DNA from: Leclercia adecarboxylata
GTDB taxonomy: Bacteria > Pseudomonadota > Gammaproteobacteria > Enterobacterales > Enterobacteriaceae
DNA: 64,000 nt
Assembly (NCBI RefSeq): GCF_023639785.1
Contig: NZ_CP098325.1
Span: 4,340,001 to 4,404,000, forward strand
Direction of reading: 5' to 3'
Shown here: positions 46,575 through 55,745 of the stretch, in pieces
How positions within the stretch are numbered: position 1 is the stretch's first letter
Layout of the letters: every line of letters starts with the position of its first letter
Notes under the pieces: model-generated
Seen by the model: the letters and a program-made list of their open reading frames with translations, nothing else
The model's database searches: none
What the model was told of the DNA's origin: nothing
Translations under genes and position numbers: made by a program

Positions 46575-47176
46575 AGTGGTTACCGCTGCTTGCCCTGCTG
46601 GCAAGCCCGTTCGTCAGCGCCGTGACGCTGGATGAGCTGCAGCAACGCTTTACCGAACAGCCGGTGGTGCGTGCCCACTTTGAGCAGACCCGCACCATCA
46701 AGGATCTGCCCCAGCCGCTGCGATCCAGCGGCGAGATGCTGATCGCCCGGGATAACGGCCTGCTGTGGGATCAAAAAGCGCCGTTTCCGATGACGCTGCT
46801 GCTGGACGACAAGCGGATGGTACAGACCATTAACGGCCAGCCGCCGCAGACCATCACCGCTGACACTAACCCGCAGATGTTCCAGTTCAACCACCTGCTG
46901 CGCGCCCTGTTCCAGGCCGATCGTCGGGTGCTGGAGGAGAACTTCCGCATCGACTTTAAAGACCTCGGCAATGGCCGCTGGTCGCTGGTGCTGACCCCCA
47001 CCACCACGCCGCTGGACAAGATTTTCGCCTCCATGGATCTGGGCGGCGAGACCTACCTGGAGTCCATTGTGCTGAACGATAAGCAGGGCGATCGCACCGA
47101 TATCACCCTCTCCCGCCACCAGCTCACACCCGCCAGCCTGACCGATGACGAACGCCAACGCTTTGCCGCACCGTAA
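46571..47176 (+). CDS. apeL: LolA-like outer membrane lipoprotein carrier (ApeL)
   Basis: A 201-residue periplasmic protein with a signal peptide ending near residue 18 (SPFVSA) and a LolA/DUF4836-like carrier fold, seen in VTLDELQQRFTEQPVVRAHF. It probably ferries the polyene lipid across the periplasm. It overlaps apeM by 32 bases. Confidence 0.83.
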   Translation: MKWLPLLALLASPFVSAVTLDELQQRFTEQPVVRAHFEQTRTIKDLPQPLRSSGEMLIARDNGLLWDQKAPFPMTLLLDDKRMVQTINGQPPQTITADTNPQMFQFNHLLRALFQADRRVLEENFRIDFKDLGNGRWSLVLTPTTTPLDKIFASMDLGGETYLESIVLNDKQGDRTDITLSRHQLTPASLTDDERQRFAAP

Positions 47177-49460
47177 TTCCCGACGTCCGGCGCTGGCGTG
47201 GGCGCTGATCTGCCTAGCGCTGCTGGGCGTGCTGCTCACCCTGTTACCGGGGGCGCGCCTCAACAACAGCGTGCTGGCGATGCTGCCCAAGCAGAGCCTC
47301 GGGGCGATCCCCCCGGCCCTGAACGATGGCTTTATCGAACGCCTCGACAGGCAGCTGGTGTGGCTAGTCAGCCCCGGCAAACAGCCCGACCCGCAGGTAG
47401 CGCAGCAGTGGCTGAGCCTGTTGCAGAAGTCCGGTTCCCTGGGCGAGGTAAAAGGGCCGATGGACGCCGCCGGACAAAAGGCCTGGGGCGATTTCTTCTG
47501 GCAGCACCGTAACGGCCTGATCGATCCTGCCACCCGCGCGCGGCTGCAAAACGGCGGCGAGGCGCAGGCCCAGTGGATTTTGTCCCAGCTCTACTCGGCC
47601 TTTTCCGGCGTCAGCGGCAAAGAGCTGCAAAACGACCCGCTGATGCTGATGCGCGGCTCGCAGCTGACGCTTGCGCAAAACAGCCAGAAGCTGCGGCTGA
47701 TGGACGGCTGGCTGGTCGCCAAAGACGAGGCCGGTAATTACTGGTATCTGCTGCACGGGGAGCTGTCCGGTTCGTCGTTCGATATGCAGCAAACCCACCG
47801 GCTGGTGACCACCCTTCACGACCTCGAAGGCCAGCTCAAAACGCATTACCCGCAGGCCCGACTGCTGTCGCGCGGGACGGTATTTTACAGCGACTACGCC
47901 AGCCAGCAGGCGAAACGGGACATCTCCACGCTCGGCGTCGCCACTATTCTCGGGGTGATCCTGCTGATTGTGGCGGTGTTCCGCTCCCTGCGCCCGCTTC
48001 TGCTGTGCCTGCTCTCCATCGCCATTGGCGCGCTGGCGGGGACAGTGGCGACCCTGCTGCTGTTCGGCGAGCTGCATCTGATGACCCTGGTGATGAGCAT
48101 GAGCATCATCGGCATCTCGGCGGATTACACCCTTTACTACCTGACCGAGCGGCTGGTTCACGGAAATCAACATTCCCCGTGGCAGAGCCTGGCAAAGGTG
48201 CGCAACGCCCTGTTGCTGGCGCTGCTCACCACCGTGGCGGCCTATTTCATAATGATGCTGGCGCCCTTCCCGGGGATTCGCCAGATGGCGGTGTTTGCCG
48301 CCGCAGGGCTGAGCGCCGCCTGCCTGACGGTTCTCTTCTGGCACCCGTGGCTGTGTCGCGGCTTACCGGTGCGCCCGGTGCCGTTGAAAACCCCGATGCT
48401 GCGCTGGTTGGCGGCATGGCGCGACCGTCGCCTGTCGGTGGGCCTGCCGGTGGCGCTCACGCTTGTCGCTGTCGCAGGGATCGCCACGCTGCGGGTGGAC
48501 GACGATATCGCCCAGCTCCAGGCCCTGCCGCAGGATATTCTGGCCCAGGAAAAAACCATCACCGCCCTGACCGGACAGAGTGTCGATCAGAAATGGTTCG
48601 TGGTGCATGGCGCCTCGGCCCAGCAGACGCTGGAGCGGCTGGAGGCCTTTACCCCGGCGCTGGCGCAGGCGCAGCAGGCGGGTGAGCTGAAATCCTGGCG
48701 CAGCCTGCCGCTGAACTCGCTGGCGCGGCAGGCGCGCGATCTGGCCCTGCTGCACAAAGCGGCGCCGGCGGTGATTAAGGTACTGCAGAGCGCGGGGCTG
48801 ACCGCGGTGTCGCCGGATCTGCGCCCGATGCCGGTGGAGGTTGAAACCTGGCTTGCCAGCCCGGCCAGTGAGGGCTGGCGTCTGCTGTGGCTCACGCTGC
48901 CCGGCGGCGAGAGCGGCGTGCTGGTTCCGGTGGATGGGGTGAAAAACAGCCCGGCGCTGGGCAAGCTGGCGGCGCAACACCCCGGCGTGGTGTGGGTGGA
49001 TCGCAAGGCGCGTTTCGACAGCCTGTTTGCCCTCTACCGCAACGTGCTGACCGGCCTGCTGGCCGTCGCGCTGGCGGTGATTGCCGGGGGTGCCATGCTG
49101 CGCCTCGGCTGGCGCAAGGGGCTGATCACGCTGGTCCCCTCCCTGCTGTCGCTGGGGTGTGGCCTGGCCGCGCTGGCGGTAACGGGCCATCCGGTTAACC
49201 TGTTTTCGCTTCTGGCGCTGGTGCTGGTGCTCGGCATTGGGATCAACTACACGCTATTCTTCAACAACCCGCGCGGCACGCCGTTGACCTCGATGCTGGC
49301 CATCACCCTGGCGATGATGACCACCCTGTTGACCCTTGGCATGCTGGTCTTCAGCGCCACGCAGGCTATCAGCAGCTTCGGGATCGTGCTGGTCAGCGGG
49401 ATTTTCACCGCTTTTCTGCTGGCCCCGCTGGCGATGCCAGACAAAAAAGAGAGAACATGA
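47145..49460 (+). CDS. apeM: MMPL/RND-type lipid exporter (ApeM)
   Basis: A 771-residue exporter with two halves, each of six membrane segments and a large periplasmic loop. Features such as SMSIIGISADYTLYYL near residue 320 and LVLGIGINYTLFFNNP near 695 correspond to the two MMPL domains. It should move the finished aryl polyene lipid out of the inner membrane and pass it to ApeL. The start overlaps the end of apeL by 32 bases; alternative later starts would remove the overlap but lose conserved residues. Confidence 0.85.
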   Translation: MTNANALPHRNSRRPALAWALICLALLGVLLTLLPGARLNNSVLAMLPKQSLGAIPPALNDGFIERLDRQLVWLVSPGKQPDPQVAQQWLSLLQKSGSLGEVKGPMDAAGQKAWGDFFWQHRNGLIDPATRARLQNGGEAQAQWILSQLYSAFSGVSGKELQNDPLMLMRGSQLTLAQNSQKLRLMDGWLVAKDEAGNYWYLLHGELSGSSFDMQQTHRLVTTLHDLEGQLKTHYPQARLLSRGTVFYSDYASQQAKRDISTLGVATILGVILLIVAVFRSLRPLLLCLLSIAIGALAGTVATLLLFGELHLMTLVMSMSIIGISADYTLYYLTERLVHGNQHSPWQSLAKVRNALLLALLTTVAAYFIMMLAPFPGIRQMAVFAAAGLSAACLTVLFWHPWLCRGLPVRPVPLKTPMLRWLAAWRDRRLSVGLPVALTLVAVAGIATLRVDDDIAQLQALPQDILAQEKTITALTGQSVDQKWFVVHGASAQQTLERLEAFTPALAQAQQAGELKSWRSLPLNSLARQARDLALLHKAAPAVIKVLQSAGLTAVSPDLRPMPVEVETWLASPASEGWRLLWLTLPGGESGVLVPVDGVKNSPALGKLAAQHPGVVWVDRKARFDSLFALYRNVLTGLLAVALAVIAGGAMLRLGWRKGLITLVPSLLSLGCGLAALAVTGHPVNLFSLLALVLVLGIGINYTLFFNNPRGTPLTSMLAITLAMMTTLLTLGMLVFSATQAISSFGIVLVSGIFTAFLLAPLAMPDKKERT

Positions 49461-50044
49461 TGATCACCCCTTTTTACCGCGCCGCCGTCCTGATCGGTGC
49501 CCTTCTGCTGGCCGGTTGCGGCCACAATTCGCAAGAGCGTGGCGATAGCCGCCCGCAGGCCTGGCTCCAGCCGGGTACCCGGGTAACGCTGCCGCCGCCG
49601 GGTATTACCCCGGCGCTAAGCTCCCAGCAGCTCCTGACCGCCAGCGTTAACGGCAAAACCCAGTCGCTGCTGGTGATGCTGAATGCCGATGCGCAGAAGG
49701 TGACCCTCGCCGGGCTGTCTTCGGTGGGTATCCGACTGTTCCTCGCCACCTATAATGAAACGGGCATCCATACTGAACAGTCGGTCGTTGCACCCGAGCT
49801 GCCGCCGGCCAGCCAGGTGCTGGCGGACGTGATGCTCAGCCACTGGCCGGTTAGCGCCTGGCTGCCGCAACTGCCGAAGGGCTGGACGTTAAAGGATAAA
49901 GGTGACCGGCGTGAGCTACGCAATGCCGACGGCAAGCTGGTGACGGAGATTGTCTACCTGCAGCGCAAAGGCAAGCGCGAGCCGATTAGCATCGAACAGC
50001 ACGTGTTCCACTACCACATCACCATTCAATATCTGGATGACTAA
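49457..50044 (+). CDS. apeN: DUF3261 lipoprotein (ApeN)
   Basis: A 195-residue lipoprotein with a signal peptide ending in the lipobox LLAGC (Cys21) and a DUF3261 domain. This family is found almost only in aryl polyene clusters and is probably the outer-membrane acceptor. It overlaps apeM by four bases. Confidence 0.82.
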   Translation: MMITPFYRAAVLIGALLLAGCGHNSQERGDSRPQAWLQPGTRVTLPPPGITPALSSQQLLTASVNGKTQSLLVMLNADAQKVTLAGLSSVGIRLFLATYNETGIHTEQSVVAPELPPASQVLADVMLSHWPVSAWLPQLPKGWTLKDKGDRRELRNADGKLVTEIVYLQRKGKREPISIEQHVFHYHITIQYLDD

Positions 50045-50045
50045 G

Positions 50046-51209
50046 ATGATCTACATTTCTGCCGTTGGCCTGATCAACGCCCTGGGCAACTCTCCCGATG
50101 AGATTGCCGCTAACCTCACGCGCGGCGTCGCCCCCGGCATGCGCCTGCGCAGCGGCTGGCTGCAGGGGCAGGATGCGGTGCTGGGCGGCGTCGACGGCGA
50201 ACTGCCCGCGATCCCGGAGCGCCTGGCCGCGCACCGCTCGCGTAATAACCAGCTTCTGCTGGCGGCGCTGGCGCAGATCCAGCCTGCCGTTGACGACGCC
50301 ATTGCCCGCTACGGTCGCGACCGGGTGGCGGTGGTGATGGGCACCAGCACCTCCGGGCTTGATGAGGGCGACACGCACGTGCGGCTGTCGCAGAACGGCG
50401 AAGAGAGCGCCAGATGGCGGTACGCGCAGCAGGAGCTGGGCGATCCGTCGCGCTTTCTGGCGAACTGGCTTAACCTGGACGGCCCGGCCTTCACCCTTTC
50501 CACCGCCTGCTCCTCCAGCGCGCGGGCCATCATCAGCGGGCGTCGGCTGATTGACGCCGGGCTGGTGGACGTCGCCCTCGTGGGCGGGGCAGATACGCTG
50601 AGCCGGATGCCGGTGAACGGTTTTAACAGCCTTGAATCGCTCTCCACCACCTTGTGCGAGCCCTTTGGCCGCGACCGCCGGGGGATCACCATCGGCGAAG
50701 CGGCGGCGCTGATGCTGCTCACCCGGGAGCCGCAGCCGGTGGCGCTGCTGGGTAGCGGTGAGTCGAGCGATGCATACCATATTTCTGCTCCACATCCCGA
50801 GGGCGAAGGGGCCATCAGCGCCATTCACCAGGCGCTGAACGAAGCCGGACTGAAGCCGGAGGATGTGGGCTATATCAACCTGCACGGCACGGCAACGCCG
50901 CTTAACGACCAGATTGAATCCCGGGTGATCCACGACCTGTTTGGCGAGGCGGTGCCCTGCAGCTCAACCAAACATTTAACCGGGCATACGCTGGGGGCGG
51001 CGGGGATCACCGAGGCGGCGCTAAGCTGGCTGATCCTGACCCGCGATCTGCCCCTGCCCGCTCAGGATTTCAGCCGCTATGCGCCGGACCCGGCCCTCGC
51101 CGCCTGCGGCGTGCTGCATCAGCCCACCGCGTTAAAAAAAGCGGTGATTTTGTCTAATTCGTTCGCCTTTGGCGGCAATAATGCCAGCATCCTGCTGGGG
51201 AGAGTGTGA
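50046..51209 (+). CDS. apeO: Beta-ketoacyl-ACP synthase (ApeO)
   Basis: A 387-residue ketosynthase with the full triad: Cys155 in STACSSSA, His280 in NLHGTATP, His314 in KHLTGHTLGAAG. It probably elongates the polyene together with ApeC. It starts one base after the apeN stop. The frame is open earlier, but the ATG at 50046 fits the family. Confidence 0.87.
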   Translation: MIYISAVGLINALGNSPDEIAANLTRGVAPGMRLRSGWLQGQDAVLGGVDGELPAIPERLAAHRSRNNQLLLAALAQIQPAVDDAIARYGRDRVAVVMGTSTSGLDEGDTHVRLSQNGEESARWRYAQQELGDPSRFLANWLNLDGPAFTLSTACSSSARAIISGRRLIDAGLVDVALVGGADTLSRMPVNGFNSLESLSTTLCEPFGRDRRGITIGEAAALMLLTREPQPVALLGSGESSDAYHISAPHPEGEGAISAIHQALNEAGLKPEDVGYINLHGTATPLNDQIESRVIHDLFGEAVPCSSTKHLTGHTLGAAGITEAALSWLILTRDLPLPAQDFSRYAPDPALAACGVLHQPTALKKAVILSNSFAFGGNNASILLGRV

Positions 51210-51682
51210 TGCGTTATTTAACCCCGGCAGCCTACCTGCCCCACGATGCCCCCATGCTGCTGCTGGAGTCGGTCGAGAGCGTCACCGCGGAATCCGCCGT
51301 TTGCCGCGTCACCGTCAGCCCGCAGGGGGTACTGGCGCCATTTTTAACTACCGCGGGCGATCTGCCGGGCTGGTACGCCCTTGAGCTGATGGCCCAGACG
51401 GTGGGGATCTGGTCTGGCTGGCATCGCGTGCAGAAGGGCCAGGAGAGCAGCGCCCTTGGTATGGTGCTGGGGGCGCGGGAACTGGTCTGCGCCGCCGGGC
51501 TTTTTCCGGCCTGCAGTGATTTAACCATCACCGCCACCCTGCTGATGGAGGATGAGCGCTTCAGCAGCTTCGAGTGCGCCATTACCCTTGATGATTCAAC
51601 CCTGGCCACCGGGCGGGTGAACACCTTCCAGCCCAGCCAGCAGGAGTTAGCATCTCTGTTTAAACCGGGAGTAAGTCAATGA
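51209..51682 (+). CDS. apeP: Hot-dog dehydratase (ApeP)
   Basis: A 157-residue hot-dog protein with LPHDAPMLLLE at 10-20, typical of the 3-hydroxylacyl-ACP dehydratases of aryl polyene clusters. It works with ApeI. The ATG at 51209 overlaps the apeO stop in TGATG. It overlaps apeQ by four bases. Confidence 0.82.
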   Translation: MRYLTPAAYLPHDAPMLLLESVESVTAESAVCRVTVSPQGVLAPFLTTAGDLPGWYALELMAQTVGIWSGWHRVQKGQESSALGMVLGARELVCAAGLFPACSDLTITATLLMEDERFSSFECAITLDDSTLATGRVNTFQPSQQELASLFKPGVSQ

Positions 51683-52410
51683 GTCGTTCTGTTCTGGTTA
51701 CCGGCGCCAGCAAAGGCATTGGCCGGGCTATCGCCCTTAAACTTGCCGCGGACGGGTTTACCCTCGGCGTGCACTATCACCGCGACGCGGCGGGCGCAGA
51801 GGCCACCCTGGCGGCCATCGAACAGGCCGGGGGTAACGGGCGTCTGCTGGCGTTTGACGTGGGCAACCGGGCCCAGTGTCGCGAGGTGCTGGAGCAGGAT
51901 ATGGTGGCAAACGGCCCCTGGTATGGCGTGGTAAGCAACGCCGGGATCGCCCGGGACGGTGCTTTCCCGGCGCTCAGCGAAGACGACTGGGACAGCGTGA
52001 TCCACACCAACCTCGACAGCTTTTACAACGTCATTCACCCCTGCATCATGCCGATGATTGGCGCGCGTCAGGGCGGGCGGATCATCACCCTGTCGTCGGT
52101 GTCCGGGGTGATGGGCAACCGCGGCCAGGTGAACTACAGTGCGGCGAAGGCGGGCATTATCGGCGCCACCAAAGCCCTGGCGGTTGAGCTGGCGAAGCGC
52201 AAAATCACCGTTAACTGCATCGCGCCCGGCCTGATTGATACCGGGATGCTTGAGATGGAAGAGGCCGCGCTGAAAGAGGCGATGGCCAGCATCCCCATGA
52301 AACGGATGGGTCAGGCGGACGAGGTGGCCGGGCTTGCCAGCTACCTGATGTCGGATATCGCGGGCTATGTCACCCGCCAGGTGATCTCCATTAACGGGGG
52401 AATGTTATGA
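51679..52410 (+). CDS. apeQ: 3-oxoacyl-ACP reductase, FabG-like (ApeQ)
   Basis: A 243-residue short-chain dehydrogenase with the NADP motif TGASKGIG at 8-15 and the catalytic Ser140, Tyr153 and Lys157 (YSAAK). It reduces the beta-keto group in each elongation cycle. It overlaps both neighbours by four bases. Confidence 0.87.
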   Translation: MSRSVLVTGASKGIGRAIALKLAADGFTLGVHYHRDAAGAEATLAAIEQAGGNGRLLAFDVGNRAQCREVLEQDMVANGPWYGVVSNAGIARDGAFPALSEDDWDSVIHTNLDSFYNVIHPCIMPMIGARQGGRIITLSSVSGVMGNRGQVNYSAAKAGIIGATKALAVELAKRKITVNCIAPGLIDTGMLEMEEAALKEAMASIPMKRMGQADEVAGLASYLMSDIAGYVTRQVISINGGML

Positions 52411-53636
52411 CGCGTCGGGTGGTGATCACGGGCATGGGCGGTGTTACTGCCTTTGGGGAGACGTGGGCGTCGGTGGCTGGCCGCTTACGTGAGTATAAAA
52501 ACGCGGTGCGCAAAATGCCGGAGTGGACGATCTATGACGGTCTGCACACCCTGCTTGCCGCACCGATCGATGATTTTACCCTGCCGGATCGCTACACCCG
52601 CAAGCGCATCCGCGCCATGGGCCGCGTGTCGCTGCTGTCGACCCGCGCCACCGAACTGGCTCTGGAGCAGGCGGGGTTACTTGACGATCCTGTCCTCACC
52701 CAGGGCGAGACCGGCATTGCCTATGGCTCGTCCACCGGCAGCACCGGCCCGGTGAGCGAGTTCGCCACCATGCTGACCGAGAAGCACACCAGGAACATTA
52801 CCGGCACCACCTACGTGCAGATGATGCCGCACACCACGGCGGTGAACACCGGCCTGTTCTTCGGCCTGCGCGGGCGGGTGATCCCCACCTCCAGCGCCTG
52901 TACCTCCGGCAGCCAGGCGATTGGTTATGCGTGGGAGGCTATCCGCCACGGCTATCAGACGGTGATGGTGGCAGGCGGCGCCGAGGAGCTCTGCCCGTCG
53001 GAGGCGGCGGTGTTCGATACCCTTTTCGCCACCAGCCAGCGTAACGATGCCCCGCAATCCACCCCGTCACCCTTCGATATCCAGCGCGACGGACTGGTGA
53101 TCGGCGAAGGCGCAGGGACCCTGATTCTGGAAGAGCTGGAGCATGCGAAGGCGCGCGGCGCCACTATTTACGGGGAGATTGTCGGCTTCGCCACCAACTG
53201 CGACGCGGCGCATATCACCCAGCCGCAGCGGGAAACCATGCAGATTTGCATTGAGAAGTCGCTGAAGTCCGCCGGACTGAGCCCGCAGGATATCGGCTAT
53301 ATTTCGGCGCACGGCACCGCCACCGACCGGGGGGATATCGCCGAAAGCCAGGCCACCGCCGCGGTGTTTGGCGACAGCGTGCCGATCTCCTCTCTGAAGA
53401 GCTATTTCGGCCATACCTTAGGGGCCTGCGGCGCGCTGGAGGCGTGGATGAGCCTGCAGATGATGCGCGAGGGCTGGTTCGCGCCGACCCTCAATTTAAG
53501 ACAACCGGATGAGCAATGCGGCGCGTTAGATTATATTATGGGGGAAGCCCGTCACATTGACTGCGAATACCTGCAGAGCAACAACTTCGCGTTCGGCGGC
53601 ATTAATACTTCCATAATCATTAAACGCTGGGCGTGA
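52407..53636 (+). CDS. apeR: Beta-ketoacyl-ACP synthase, FabF-like (ApeR)
   Basis: A 409-residue ketosynthase with Cys165 (SACTSGS), His302 (SAHGTATD) and His336 (KSYFGHTLG). In characterised systems ApeR is a homodimer that may run the first condensation on the aryl starter. It is the last biosynthetic gene; acpT begins two bases after its stop. Confidence 0.87.
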   Translation: MTRRVVITGMGGVTAFGETWASVAGRLREYKNAVRKMPEWTIYDGLHTLLAAPIDDFTLPDRYTRKRIRAMGRVSLLSTRATELALEQAGLLDDPVLTQGETGIAYGSSTGSTGPVSEFATMLTEKHTRNITGTTYVQMMPHTTAVNTGLFFGLRGRVIPTSSACTSGSQAIGYAWEAIRHGYQTVMVAGGAEELCPSEAAVFDTLFATSQRNDAPQSTPSPFDIQRDGLVIGEGAGTLILEELEHAKARGATIYGEIVGFATNCDAAHITQPQRETMQICIEKSLKSAGLSPQDIGYISAHGTATDRGDIAESQATAAVFGDSVPISSLKSYFGHTLGACGALEAWMSLQMMREGWFAPTLNLRQPDEQCGALDYIMGEARHIDCEYLQSNNFAFGGINTSIIIKRWA

Positions 53637-53638
53637 CT

Positions 53639-54220
53639 ATGTACCAGTTTCTTCTGGGAAAAATTTCTACCCTCAGCGCTGACCCTATAGCGTCAGCGCT
53701 TTCTGAGCAGGCGCCTGAAGGGGCGCGCCGCATTCCCTGGCTGGCCGGGCGGACGCTGCTCGCCCGGGCCTTATCCCCCGCCCCGGTACCGGAAATTGTC
53801 TTCGGTGAACAGGGCAAACCGGCGTTCGTCGATGCAAAGCCCTGCTGGTTTAACCTGAGCCACAGCGGGGATGATATTGCCCTGCTGTTAAGCGACGAAG
53901 GCGAAGTGGGCTGCGACATCGAAGTAATTCGCCCGCGGGATAACTGGCAGGCGCTGGCCAATGCCGTCTTTAGCGTCGCCGAACATGACGAGCTGGAGCG
54001 GGAGCGGCCTGAGGCTAAACTGTCGGCCTTCTGGCGTATCTGGACGCGCAAAGAGGCCATCGTCAAACAGCGCGGCGGCAGCGCCTGGCAGATTGTCAGT
54101 ATCGACAGCACCTTCACTTCAGCGCTCAGCGTCAGCCATTTTCAGTACGGCGAACTGAGTCTTGCGGTCTGTACGCCAACGCCCTTCACCCTCCATGACG
54201 GTGCGCTTCAGGTGCTGTAA
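53639..54220 (+). CDS. acpT: 4'-phosphopantetheinyl transferase AcpT
   Basis: A 193-residue PPTase (E. coli AcpT 195). The metal and catalytic motifs GCDIEVI (91-97) and FWRIWTRKEA (131-140) are intact. It should activate ApeE and ApeF by adding phosphopantetheine. In K-12 acpT lies directly after yhhT and lacks its substrates, while strains such as O157:H7 keep cognate ACP genes next to it. The ATG at 53639 is preferred over a GTG six bases upstream. Its stop lies five bases from the convergent decarboxylase gene. Confidence 0.93.
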   Translation: MYQFLLGKISTLSADPIASALSEQAPEGARRIPWLAGRTLLARALSPAPVPEIVFGEQGKPAFVDAKPCWFNLSHSGDDIALLLSDEGEVGCDIEVIRPRDNWQALANAVFSVAEHDELERERPEAKLSAFWRIWTRKEAIVKQRGGSAWQIVSIDSTFTSALSVSHFQYGELSLAVCTPTPFTLHDGALQVL

Positions 54221-54225
54221 CCCGC

Positions 54226-54732
54226 TTATTTCAAATTATTCGGAAAGTCTGCCGGCAGCTCGCTGGCAGCACAGTCAATCACCGCATCGTTATTGGCACC
54301 GCAGTCGCGCACAAAGGTAATGGTGGCGAACTCATCGATAACCTCGGTTGGGTAGGCCGGGCCCGTCTCGCGATAAGAGACCATCAGCGGAATATGATCG
54401 TTCTGGAAGCAGACGGTCTTTTCCGGGTTATTCATCACCCAGCGCGGGAAGAAGATCGTGCCGTGGAACAGTTTGTCGCCGAGATTAACAATCAGGCTCA
54501 CATCGGTACCGGTCGGTTCAGTCCACGAAATTTTATAGATACTCTCGCCCACGCGGACGATATAAGCCCGCTGATCTTTCACCCAACGGTTGGCCACGAT
54601 CCCGCTGTGAATACGGTAGTCGAGGGTCTGTTCGTTTTTGACATAAATTTCGTAGTTCCAGCCATTATCGTAGGTGTATACCAGATGTTTGCCGACGAAA
54701 CCGCTCAAATCATGTTTATCAAAATGGCTCAT
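54226..54732 (-). CDS. Phenolic acid decarboxylase (ferulate/p-coumarate)
   Basis: A 168-residue small barrel enzyme very like the characterised Enterobacter ferulic acid decarboxylase. It converts p-coumarate and ferulate to 4-vinylphenols without a cofactor. The Tyr pair in LVYTYDNGWNYEIYV, the Arg in VANRWVKDQ and the Glu in WTEPTGTDVS are conserved. The start MSHFDKHDL at 54732 follows AGAGGAG. It is divergent from a LysR gene, the usual arrangement, and is probably induced by phenolic acids to detoxify plant material. Confidence 0.92.
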   Translation of the reverse strand: MSHFDKHDLSGFVGKHLVYTYDNGWNYEIYVKNEQTLDYRIHSGIVANRWVKDQRAYIVRVGESIYKISWTEPTGTDVSLIVNLGDKLFHGTIFFPRWVMNNPEKTVCFQNDHIPLMVSYRETGPAYPTEVIDEFATITFVRDCGANNDAVIDCAASELPADFPNNLK

Positions 54733-54795
54733 ATTCTGTCTCCTCTGTTTCAATGAGCCCATCTTACGCCTGCAAAAATTGGATGAATAACGCTA

Positions 54796-54806
54796 TGATT
54801 TAATCA
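54796..54806. promoter_or_regulatory. Candidate LysR operator between decarboxylase and regulator
   Basis: TGATT-T-AATCA is an inverted repeat fitting the T-N11-A form typical for LysR-type regulators, inside the 99-bp divergent gap. A further pair GGATGAAT (54780-54787) and ATTCATTC flanks it. Confidence 0.5.
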
Positions 54807-54831
54807 AATTCATTCAAAAATTAGATGAGTT

Positions 54832-55692
54832 ATGCATAAAACCACCCTTGAGCAGTGGGCGCTGCTTGAACGCGTTGTTGCGCTGGGCAGCTTTGCCCGT
54901 GCCGCCAGCGATACCCACCGCAGCCAGTCTTCGGTGAGCTATAACCTGTCGCTGTTGCAGGAGCGGCTGGGCGTGGCGCTCCTGGTTCAGGAGGGGCGTA
55001 AGGCGGTGCTGACCCCGGAAGGTGAGCTGCTGTTAAATCAGGTCAAACCGCTGCTTAACGCCTTTACCCTGCTGGAGACTCGCGCCTCGACGCTGCGCAA
55101 CGGGATGCGTACCCGGCTGGACCTGGTGGTGGACAGCATTTTTCCTCGCCGTCACTTGTTTGCCATTCTGCGTCAGTTTCAGCAGCGCTATCCGCAAACC
55201 CAGGTGCATCTGACCGAAATCCTGGAGAACAGCGGCGAGGCGCTGACCCAGAGCGAAGCCGACGTGATGGTGCTAACCCGCCGCCAGGATGTGACCGGGC
55301 GCGGCGAGTGGCTGATGAATATTGATTTTGTCGCCGTGGCGCACCGGGAGCACCCGCTGTTTGAACAGGGCGCGCCGCTCAACGATGACATGCTACGCCC
55401 CTGGCCACTCATCCAGATCGCCGGGCAGAATTACGCCGCGCTTCCCGGGGGCGAAGCCTGGACCTTCTCCACCATCGATGCCGCTATTGATGCGGTGATG
55501 TATCAGGTGGGATATGGCTGGCTGCCGGAGGAGCGAATTCAGCCACAGCTGGAAAGCGGTGTGCTGAAAGTGCTGCCCCTGAATCACGGCACCCGCCGTG
55601 CCACGCCGCTACATCTGATCGTGAAACGCACCCTCGCCCCGCTCGATGAACAGGTTGAAACCTTACTGCACCTCTTCCGCCAGCCATCATAA
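54832..55692 (+). CDS. LysR-family regulator, divergent from decarboxylase
   Basis: A 286-residue LysR-type regulator. The helix-turn-helix covers about residues 15-40 (LGSFARAASDTHRSQSSVSY), followed by an effector-binding domain. By position it should control the decarboxylase and perhaps its own gene in response to hydroxycinnamates. The short-chain dehydrogenase follows on the same strand 53 bp later. Confidence 0.88.
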   Translation: MHKTTLEQWALLERVVALGSFARAASDTHRSQSSVSYNLSLLQERLGVALLVQEGRKAVLTPEGELLLNQVKPLLNAFTLLETRASTLRNGMRTRLDLVVDSIFPRRHLFAILRQFQQRYPQTQVHLTEILENSGEALTQSEADVMVLTRRQDVTGRGEWLMNIDFVAVAHREHPLFEQGAPLNDDMLRPWPLIQIAGQNYAALPGGEAWTFSTIDAAIDAVMYQVGYGWLPEERIQPQLESGVLKVLPLNHGTRRATPLHLIVKRTLAPLDEQVETLLHLFRQPS

Positions 55693-55745
55693 AAGCGAAC
55701 TGCTACGCTTAATGGTCTGACTTTTATAACCACATGGAGCAGACC

